Shown piece after piece: positions 6,858 through 10,854 of a stretch of 10,854 bases of DNA. Source of the DNA: Streptomyces katrae (GTDB lineage Bacteria; Actinomycetota; Actinomycetes; Streptomycetales; Streptomycetaceae); assembly GCF_000966975.1 (NCBI RefSeq), contig NZ_JZWV01000373.1:1-10854 (forward strand), given 5' to 3'. A program made the position numbers and the translations under genes. Within the stretch, counting starts at the first letter, position 1; every line of letters starts with the position of its first letter. The notes below the pieces were generated by a model. It was not told the origin of the DNA. It saw nothing but the letters and a program-made list of their open reading frames with translations, and ran no database searches.

Positions 6858-7583
6858 ATGACACGCTGGTACGAGGGGCCGCTGGCCGCCTTCGACACGG
6901 AGACCACCGGGGTGGACGTCGAGCAGGACCGGATCGTGTCCGCCGCGCTCGTCGTGCAGGAGTGTGCGGGCGGCCGGGTCCGCGCCACGCGCTGGCTGGT
7001 CAATCCCGGCATCCCGGTGCCCCGGGGCGCCACGGAAGTGCACGGCCTGACCGACGAGCACCTCCAGCGGCACGGCCGCTGGCCGGCTCCGGTGGTGGAG
7101 GAGATAGCCCGTGCGCTGAGCGAGCAGCAGATGGCGGGCCGGCCGGTGGTGGTGATGAACGCGCCGTTCGATCTGACGCTGCTGGACCGGGAGTTGCGCC
7201 GGCACCGGGCGTCGACGCTCGCCCGGTACCTGGACGACCGGCCGCTGACGGTGCTGGATCCGCGGGTGCTGGACAAGCACCTGGACCGCTACCGCAAGGG
7301 CCGCCGGACGCTGACGGACCTGTGCGCGCACTACGGGATAGAGCTGGAGGGGGCGCACGACGCCTCGGCGGACGCGATGGCCTCGCTGGAGCTGGTCCGG
7401 GCGGTGGGGCGCCGGTTCGCGGCCCGGCTGGAGCGGCTGACCCCGGCGGAGCTGCACCAGCTCCAGGCGGTGTGGCACGCGGCGCAGGCGCGGGGGCTGC
7501 AGGCGTGGTTCGCGCGGCAGGGCACCCCGGAGGCGGTGGACCCGCACTGGCCGCTGCGCCCGGAGGTCCCGGCGGCGGCCTGA
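6858..7583 (+). CDS. DEDDh-family 3'-5' exonuclease (DnaQ-like)
   Basis: A 241-residue stand-alone exonuclease of the RNase T/DnaQ superfamily, predicted to remove nucleotides from DNA or RNA 3' ends with two metal ions. All five catalytic residues are visible: D13 and E15 in FDTETTG, D105 in NAPFDL, and H167 and D172 in AHDASADA (H-x4-D, so DEDDh subtype). VHGLTDEHL at 61-69 is the usual motif after strand 3. The C-terminal extra part (about 185-241, LTPAELHQLQAVWHAAQARGLQAWF) is a helical tail seen in actinobacterial members. No polymerase or helicase domain is attached, so this is not the replicative proofreading subunit by itself. The ATG at 6858 has GAGGAG six bases upstream. Divergent from the DUF4365 operon and followed by a hairpin. 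The in vivo substrate is unknown. Confidence 0.93.
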   Translation: MTRWYEGPLAAFDTETTGVDVEQDRIVSAALVVQECAGGRVRATRWLVNPGIPVPRGATEVHGLTDEHLQRHGRWPAPVVEEIARALSEQQMAGRPVVVMNAPFDLTLLDRELRRHRASTLARYLDDRPLTVLDPRVLDKHLDRYRKGRRTLTDLCAHYGIELEGAHDASADAMASLELVRAVGRRFAARLERLTPAELHQLQAVWHAAQARGLQAWFARQGTPEAVDPHWPLRPEVPAAA

Positions 7584-7584
7584 G

Positions 7585-7606
7585 CCGGCCCCCGGGGAGG
7601 GGCCGG
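7585..7606 (+). terminator. Hairpin after the exonuclease gene
   Basis: Eight-base arms CCGGCCCC (7585-7592) and GGGGCCGG (7599-7606) with loop CGGGGA start two bases after the exonuclease stop codon. A G/C-only stem without a U-run, as expected for this kind of genome. Confidence 0.65.
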
Positions 7607-7616
7607 GAAATGCGGA

Positions 7617-7646
7617 AGGCCGGTCCGTCATCAGACGGACCGGCCT
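7617..7646 (-). terminator. Terminator of tRNA-Val
   Basis: Perfect 13-base arms (7617-7629 AGGCCGGTCCGTC and 7634-7646) around the loop ATCA lie eight bases beyond the tRNA 3' end in the minus direction. The perfect stem with a tetraloop makes it the clear transcript end for the tRNA; being symmetrical, it may also stop exonuclease read-through. Confidence 0.8.
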
Positions 7647-7653
7647 GTCCCGG

Positions 7654-7725
7654 TGGGCGATACTGGGATCGAACCAGTGACCCCTTCGGTGTGAACGAAG
7701 TGCTCTCCCGCTGAGCTAATCGCCC
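7654..7725 (-). tRNA. tRNA-Val, anticodon CAC
   Basis: A complete cloverleaf of 72 bases: acceptor GGGCGAT/ATCGCCC, D arm GCTC/GAGC with loop AGCGGGA, anticodon stem CTTCG/CGAAG with loop TTCACAC (anticodon CAC at 7691-7693), five-base variable region GGGTC, T stem ACTGG/CCAGT with loop TTCGATC, and discriminator A. CAC reads the valine codon GUG. The 3' CCA is not encoded (the next bases are CCG), so it must be added after transcription. It is a single-gene unit with its own terminator. Confidence 0.97.
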
Positions 7726-7738
7726 GGGCACACCGCAA

Positions 7739-7744
7739 ACATTA
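7739..7744 (-). promoter_or_regulatory. Candidate -10 element for tRNA-Val
   Basis: TAATGT (TAnnnT) lies 13 bases before the tRNA 5' end, which would leave a short precursor leader for RNase P. No good -35 is seen. Weak call based on position. Confidence 0.3.
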
Positions 7745-7782
7745 CCGCATGTCAGCGGTGCTCCATGACCACCTCCGGACGA

Positions 7783-8220
7783 TCACTGGTCCTTGAGGTT
7801 CCACGGCAGTGTGAGGCCGTACTTCCACAGGTAGAACCCGACCAGCGCGCCGGCGATGGCCAGGCCCGCGCTGGTGAGGATGATGTTGCGGCGCCGGACC
7901 TTCGGGTCCAGGGCCTTCTGCGCCGCCTCGGTGACCTTGCGCTTGGTCCAGCGCAGGACCAGGTGGGCCCACGCGAACTCGGTGGCCCAGATCGCCAGGC
8001 CGGCGAAGATCGCTACCCAGCCCGGTCCGGGCAGGACGAGCATCGCGACGCCGGCGCCGATGACGGCCAGGCCGACGATGAAGACGCCGACCTGCCAGCT
8101 CAGGTGCAGGCTGCGGTTGGCCTTGATGAAGGCGGGCGCCTTCGAGACGTGCGTCGCTTCCTCGGCGGCCGTGTCGCCCGTTGCGGATTCATTGGTTCCG
8201 CGGTCACTCCCCGTATCCAT
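7783..8220 (-). CDS. PGPGW-motif membrane protein (TIGR02611-type)
   Basis: A 145-residue integral membrane protein. The PGPGW signature is at residues 64-68 (LVLPGPGWVAIFAGLAIWATEF), between two hydrophobic stretches (about 42-62 and 67-87); a third segment lies near the C-terminus (about 113-132). The acidic, Ser/Thr-rich N-terminus (1-25) and a basic segment between helices (LRWTKRKVTE, DPKVRRRN) are predicted to be cytoplasmic. The motif defines a family of bacterial membrane proteins of unknown function, present in most streptomycetes. The gene is divergent from ssgB, with 177 bases between the start codons. There is no ribosome site before the ATG at 8220; a promoter ending seven bases upstream points to a leaderless transcript. 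Confidence 0.92.
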   Translation of the reverse strand: MDTGSDRGTNESATGDTAAEEATHVSKAPAFIKANRSLHLSWQVGVFIVGLAVIGAGVAMLVLPGPGWVAIFAGLAIWATEFAWAHLVLRWTKRKVTEAAQKALDPKVRRRNIILTSAGLAIAGALVGFYLWKYGLTLPWNLKDQ

Positions 8221-8227
8221 GGCGCCG

Positions 8228-8256
8228 AATCTACCCGAGCCGGAAGCACACGTGAA
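8228..8256 (-). promoter_or_regulatory. Promoter of the PGPGW gene, probably leaderless
   Basis: In the minus direction TTCACG (8251-8256) and TAGATT (8228-8233) are separated by 17 bases, matching housekeeping -35/-10 forms. Only seven bases separate the -10 from the ATG, so transcription should start at or beside the start codon. The absence of any Shine-Dalgarno sequence agrees with this. Confidence 0.55.
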
Positions 8257-8312
8257 TGGTGCTTCGAATCCGCCGTTCGAGGGACCCAGAGGTCCGCAAA
8301 ACGGTCAGAGGG

Positions 8313-8336
8313 GTTTACAACGGCACCGTAGGTGGC
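8313..8336 (+). promoter_or_regulatory. Candidate stress-sigma promoter of ssgB
   Basis: GTTT at 8313-8316, a 14-base gap, and GGTGGC at 8331-8336 resemble the GnnT-N14-16-GGGTAY form used by the SigB/SigH group of Streptomyces sigma factors. Published work places ssgB of S. coelicolor under SigH. The -10 part here is an imperfect match, so the exact site is tentative. The start would be about 50 bases upstream of the ATG. Confidence 0.4.
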
Positions 8337-8397
8337 ATGTCGATTTCGCCGACGTGCGAATCCCCGAGCGCACACTGAGCGAAAGGCCCTGGCGCTT

Positions 8398-8811
8398 ATG
8401 AACACCACGGTCAGCTGCGAGCTGCACCTGCGCCTCGTTGTGTCGAGCGAGTCCTCACTGCCTGTTCCGGCGGGCCTGCGGTATGACACGGCCGATCCCT
8501 ACGCCGTGCACGCCACCTTCCACACCGGCGCCGAGGAGACGGTCGAATGGGTGTTCGCCCGTGACCTCCTCGCTGAGGGCCTCCACCGGCCTACCGGTAC
8601 CGGCGACGTCCGCGTCTGGCCGTCCCGCAGCCACGGTCAGGGCGTCGTCTGCATCGCCCTGAGCTCACCGGAGGGAGAAGCGCTGCTGGAAGCACCCGCA
8701 CGAGCCCTCGAGTCGTTCCTGAAGCGCACGGACGCCGCGGTCCCGCCCGGGACCGAGCACCGGCACTTCGACCTCGACAAAGAGCTCTCCCACATCCTGG
8801 CCGAAAGCTGA
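8398..8811 (+). CDS. ssgB: Sporulation-specific cell division protein SsgB
   Basis: A 137-residue SALP (SsgA-like protein), the archetype of the family. With SsgA it marks future division sites in aerial hyphae and recruits FtsZ there; ssgB mutants in S. coelicolor form aerial hyphae but no spores. The sequence begins MNTTVSCELHLRLVVSSES and contains the family core GLRYDTADPYAVHATFHTG and VFARDLLAEGL, ending in FDLDKELSHILAES. It matches my memory of S. coelicolor SsgB almost residue for residue, including length; that near-invariance is a known trait of SsgB. The ATG at 8398 has GAAAGG 11 bases upstream, a long but usable spacing. Monocistronic: divergent gene on the left, hairpins on the right. 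Confidence 0.98.
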   Translation: MNTTVSCELHLRLVVSSESSLPVPAGLRYDTADPYAVHATFHTGAEETVEWVFARDLLAEGLHRPTGTGDVRVWPSRSHGQGVVCIALSSPEGEALLEAPARALESFLKRTDAAVPPGTEHRHFDLDKELSHILAES

Positions 8812-8829
8812 GCCAGGCCCCCAGCCGCC

Positions 8830-8860
8830 CGGCACCGTCCGACTCGGGGCGACGGTGCCG
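8830..8860 (+). terminator. Terminator downstream of ssgB (first hairpin)
   Basis: Ten-base perfect arms CGGCACCGTC (8830-8839) and GACGGTGCCG (8851-8860) with an 11-base loop, 18 bases after the ssgB stop codon. Likely the transcript end of ssgB. Confidence 0.7.
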
Positions 8861-8884
8861 CACGGACAACCCCATACGGCAGTA

Positions 8885-8927
8885 CCGGCGCCGGCCCCGC
8901 GGGAGCCACCCGCGGGGCCGGCGCCGG
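8885..8927. terminator. Very strong perfect hairpin, 19-base arms
   Basis: Arms 8885-8903 and 8909-8927 pair perfectly over 19 bases, all G/C, around loop AGCCA. It follows the first hairpin by 24 bases and precedes the CGNR gene. There is no U-run. It may be a back-up terminator insulating the CGNR gene from ssgB, or a structural element of another kind. Confidence 0.7.
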
Positions 8928-8961
8928 AGTGCTGTCCGGGCGCCCTGTTGACGCCAACCGC

Positions 8962-8967
8962 TAGAGT
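8962..8967 (+). promoter_or_regulatory. Candidate -10 element for the CGNR gene
   Basis: TAGAGT matches the Streptomyces -10 form and lies 58 bases before the start codon, after both hairpins. No matching -35 is present 16-18 bases upstream; the TTGACG at 8948-8953 is too close to pair with it. Confidence 0.35.
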
Positions 8968-9025
8968 CGGCCCCCAGCGGCGGCAGCGGCCCGTCGCCGC
9001 CAGACCGGCCCCCAGGAGCGACCCC

Positions 9026-9652
9026 GTGCAGATCCCCCACGACACCCGTCGCGCGCTCGACGTCGTCGTCGCGCTGGTGAACACCGCGGCCGAGCCGGAC
9101 CAGCCCGACGGGCTGGCGGACGTCGCGGCCCTGCGCGGCTTCGTCGTGGAGCACGCGATCAGCGACGTCGGCGAGCTGAGCGCCCGCGACCTCGCCGGGG
9201 TCCAGACGGTACGGGGCAAGTTCGCGCAGGTCTTCGCCGCGCCGAACTCCCGTGCGGCGGCCGCGCTGATCAACGAGCTGGTGGCCACGGCCGGCACCAC
9301 CCCCCAGCTGACCGACCACGACGGCTACGACTGGCACGTGCACTACTTCGCGCCCGGCGCCTCGGTGGGCGACCACCTGGCGGCCGACGGCGGCATGGCC
9401 CTGGCCTTCATCGTGGTCTCCGGCGAGCAGGAGCGGCTGCGCCGCTGCGAGGCCCCGGACTGCCGGCGGGCCTTCGTGGACCTCTCCCGCAACCGCTCGC
9501 GCCGCTACTGCGACAGCCGGACCTGCGGGAACCGGCTGCACGTGGCCGCGTACCGGGCGCGCCGCAAGGGCGCCGACAGCCACACCGAGCGGGCCTCGGA
9601 GCAGGCCTCAGAGCAGGTAGAGATCGTGCACGGCGGCGAGCAGCAGCAGTAG
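9026..9652 (+). CDS. ABATE-like / CGNR zinc-finger protein, probable transcription regulator
   Basis: A 208-residue protein. The N-terminal domain (1-135) has the ABATE form (RRALDVVVALVNT..., HDGYDWHVHYF at 98-108), thought to bind a ligand or act as a stress-response domain. The C-terminal CGNR zinc finger is at 141-178: C141-x4-C146 ... Y-C162-x4-C167-G-N-R, followed by a basic helix HVAAYRARRKG, as expected for DNA binding. The tail after about 184 is low-complexity (SEQASEQ ... EQQQ) and is encoded where the gene overlaps the opposite-strand gene by 45 bases. The GTG at 9026 has AGGAG seven bases upstream. Targets are unknown; the family is often annotated as RNA polymerase-associated or regulatory without direct proof. 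Confidence 0.92.
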   Translation: MQIPHDTRRALDVVVALVNTAAEPDQPDGLADVAALRGFVVEHAISDVGELSARDLAGVQTVRGKFAQVFAAPNSRAAAALINELVATAGTTPQLTDHDGYDWHVHYFAPGASVGDHLAADGGMALAFIVVSGEQERLRRCEAPDCRRAFVDLSRNRSRRYCDSRTCGNRLHVAAYRARRKGADSHTERASEQASEQVEIVHGGEQQQ

Positions 9653-9808
9653 CCCGATCACCGCCAGGAAGATCATCAACGGCGGCTGGGACAGGGCGAA
9701 GAGACAGCCGCGCGCTTCGGGGGCTCCGAGGGGCGCGGGGGCCTCGGCGACGGGGGCCTCGGCAACGGGGACGGGAGCGGTCGGCTCACCCTGCGATGTG
9801 TCGAGCAT
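9608..9808 (-). CDS. Small protein with one C-terminal membrane segment
   Basis: A predicted 66-residue protein: a Pro/Ala/Glu-rich soluble N-terminus (1-35) and a single hydrophobic helix LMIFLAVIGLLLLLAAVHDLYLL at 44-66, which would give a tail-anchored topology. The N-terminal PVAEA is repeated twice, from a 15-base tandem duplication in the DNA. The last 45 bases overlap the convergent CGNR gene. Start choice is uncertain: ATG at 9808 has no ribosome site, and ATG at 9859 would give 83 residues with a less protein-like start; an AGGACA-17-TGATAC promoter candidate upstream would favour the shorter form. A real gene is likely because of the well-formed membrane helix, but no family is recognised. 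Confidence 0.6.
   Translation of the reverse strand: MLDTSQGEPTAPVPVAEAPVAEAPAPLGAPEARGCLFALSQPPLMIFLAVIGLLLLLAAVHDLYLL
9737..9766. repeat. 15-base tandem duplication within the small membrane protein gene
   Basis: Units 9737-9751 and 9752-9766 differ at one of 15 positions and encode the repeated PVAEA in the proline/alanine-rich linker. It is likely a replication-slippage product and may vary in copy number between strains. Confidence 0.7.
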
Positions 9809-9939
9809 GTCGGGGTGATGATCGCGCAACGAACGCCCCGTGCGCCCCCAACACGCCATGTATCACGCGGTAGTTCGCCTTCTGTCCTCACTTCGGGTGG
9901 TTTCCCCGGGCTTCTCCCGCGCGAGAGCGGCCGGGTGCG

Positions 9940-9961
9940 CTAGGGGCCGGACACCCCCTAG
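9940..9961 (-). terminator. Short hairpin at the end of the 136-residue membrane protein gene
   Basis: Seven-base arms CTAGGGG (9940-9946) and CCCCTAG (9955-9961) with an eight-base loop overlap the TAG stop codon. It is a weak terminator candidate; the stem is short and no U-run follows. Confidence 0.35.
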
Positions 9962-10368
9962 ATGCCGTGTTTCTTCAGAATGGCCTCGATGTCGGAGAAG
10001 TCCTCCGCCGGGGCGCTCTGCGGCTTCGGGGACGGGCCGGTGGCCCCGCCGCCGAGGGCGGGCGCGGAGGCGGCCGGGGCGACGGCCCCAGGGGTCTTCC
10101 CGGACCCTCCCACGGCACGGCGCTCCAGGGCCCGGGTGGTCACGAGCAGCACCCATGCCAGACCGAGCACCCCGAAGCCGATCCACACGGCCGGCTTGAA
10201 GACCATCCCCGACAGCCACTGCACCGCGCCGGTCAGCACCAGGCCCACCGGCACCAGGGCGTACCCGGTGATCCGCGCGGCCCGCAGGAAGCGCCTGCGG
10301 TAGGCGGTCACGGCGGCGATGCCCAGGCCCGCCGCGGACACCGCGGAACATATGGTCTCGGCGAGCAT
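9958..10368 (-). CDS. Small membrane protein with a conserved-looking C-terminal tail
   Basis: A 136-residue protein with a hydrophobic N-terminal stretch (5-21), two predicted membrane helices (about 32-53 and 60-78), a Gly/Ala/Pro/Ser-rich linker (86-121) and a charged end, EDFSDIEAILKKHGI. The final helix set apart by a flexible linker suggests a cytoplasmic docking or recognition peptide. The ATG at 10368 is supported by GGAGG five bases upstream. Divergent from the DsbA-like gene, with 163 bases between the starts. I do not recognise a family with a known role; similar small proteins are annotated only as membrane proteins in streptomycetes. Confidence 0.85.
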   Translation of the reverse strand: MLAETICSAVSAAGLGIAAVTAYRRRFLRAARITGYALVPVGLVLTGAVQWLSGMVFKPAVWIGFGVLGLAWVLLVTTRALERRAVGGSGKTPGAVAPAASAPALGGGATGPSPKPQSAPAEDFSDIEAILKKHGI

Positions 10369-10531
10369 GCGGTCCTCCGGCGGTCTGCGGTGGGCGATCT
10401 GTCCCTTCCATCCTGCACCGGCCGCCGCCGCCGCGGCCATGCCCGCGGCCCCGCACGGCCCGATCTCCGGGACATCTCGGGGTCGGTTCTCCTCCCCCGG
10501 TGCCCCCCGGGTGGTCTGGGAGACTGTCCGC

Positions 10532-10854
10532 ATGACCGATTCCGTGATCCTCGACGTCTGGTGCGAACTCCAGTGCCCGGACTGCCACAGCGCTCTGGAC
10601 GACGTGCGCGCCCTGCGGGCCCGCTACGGCGACCGGCTGGACATCCGGCTGCGCCACTTCCCGCTGGAGAAGCACAAGCACGCCTTCGCCGCCGCGCAGG
10701 CCGCCGAGGAGGCCCTGGAGCAGGGGCAGGGCTGGCCGTACGCGGAGGCGGTGCTGGCCAGGACGGCCGAGCTCGGCGAGCGCGGCGAGGCCGTACTGCT
10801 CGACGTGGCACGTGAACTGGGCATGGACGCCGAGGAGTTCGACACCGCCCTGAT
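10532..10854 (+). CDS. DsbA-family thioredoxin-fold oxidoreductase (3' truncated)
   Basis: The first 107 residues are present; the gene runs off the window. The thioredoxin-fold start ILDVWCELQCPDCHSALDDV has a C15-P-D-C18 active site, the position and spacing of the DsbA/FrnE group catalytic pair. The strand RLDIRLRHFPLEKHKHAFAAAQAAEEA that follows is also typical of the family, as is the helical insertion beginning at QGWPYAEAVLA. There is no signal peptide, so the enzyme should be cytoplasmic, unlike periplasmic DsbA. The ATG at 10532 has GGGAG about 10 bases upstream; an alternative is a leaderless or short-leader transcript. Substrate unknown; disulfide exchange or isomerase activity is inferred from the fold. 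Confidence 0.9.
   Translation, partial: MTDSVILDVWCELQCPDCHSALDDVRALRARYGDRLDIRLRHFPLEKHKHAFAAAQAAEEALEQGQGWPYAEAVLARTAELGERGEAVLLDVARELGMDAEEFDTAL

Noticed and set aside
6614..7276. Long N-terminal extension of the DUF4365 gene (413-residue frame)
   Set aside because: The extension is antisense to the exonuclease and crosses the divergent control region. ATG at 6613 has a G-rich ribosome site, and the DUF4365 domain begins shortly after it.
4815..7583. Calling the DUF4365 locus a phage-defence island
   Set aside because: No mobile element, toxin, restriction or other defence gene lies nearby, and base composition is uniform; defence is only one possibility and is not claimed.
7654..7725. 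tRNA-Val as an integration site of a mobile element
   Set aside because: No integrase, excisionase, or direct repeat of the tRNA 3' end is seen nearby, and the flanking genes look like conserved chromosome.
8948..8967. TTGACG and TAGAGT as a promoter pair for the CGNR gene
   Set aside because: The gap is only eight bases, far too short for a -35/-10 pair; only the TAGAGT is kept, as a weak -10 candidate.
1..10854. CRISPR arrays, insertion sequences, rRNA genes, known riboswitches
   Set aside because: Looked for on both strands. No spaced direct repeats, transposase motifs or recognisable riboswitch cores were found.

Overview
The window is high-GC actinobacterial DNA, almost certainly a conserved chromosomal stretch of a Streptomyces species. 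The evidence is the strong G/C third-position bias, the GTG starts with AGGAG-type ribosome sites, and above all a 137-residue SsgB protein, a sporulation cell-division regulator limited to morphologically complex actinomycetes. From memory the order resembles the thrS-to-ssgB neighbourhood of S. coelicolor; this was not checked against a database. No transposon, integrase, phage gene or CRISPR array is visible.

Layout. Positions 1-1315: the 3' end of an unrecognised gene (+), a DUF1992/DnaJ-C28-like protein (+), and, convergent with it, a HIT-family Ap4A phosphorylase-type protein (-). Positions 1323-3527: threonyl-tRNA synthetase thrS (-), with a structured leader and a G-quadruplex-type motif upstream. 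Positions 3528-4776: a GNAT acetyltransferase (+), a lipoprotein (+) and a convergent terminator. Positions 4815-6613: a two-gene operon on the minus strand, in which a DUF4365 nuclease-fold protein is translationally coupled (TGATG) to a 406-residue protein of unknown function. Positions 6858-7583: a divergent DEDDh exonuclease (+). Positions 7617-7725: tRNA-Val(CAC) (-) and its terminator. Positions 7783-8811: a PGPGW membrane protein (-), divergent from ssgB (+). Positions 8830-9652: two strong hairpins, then a CGNR zinc-finger regulator (+). Positions 9608-10368: a 66-residue C-terminal membrane-anchor protein (-) and a 136-residue membrane protein (-). Positions 10532-10854: the start of a DsbA-like protein with CPDC (+).

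How the genes may work together. thrS followed by the HIT gene on the same strand matches the mycobacterial order (thrS, Ap4A phosphorylase, pgsA); aminoacyl-tRNA synthetases can make Ap4A, so synthesis and breakdown may be linked. The DUF4365/406-residue operon and the divergent exonuclease form a small block of probable nucleic-acid enzymes whose joint role is undescribed as far as I know; this is the best candidate here for a new system, although the surrounding region looks like core genome rather than a defence island. ssgB marks the region as connected to sporulation, and the PGPGW membrane protein shares its control region.

No gap between genes exceeds 300 bases. The longest are 3300-3527, 6614-6857, 8221-8397 and 8812-9025, and each is described below.
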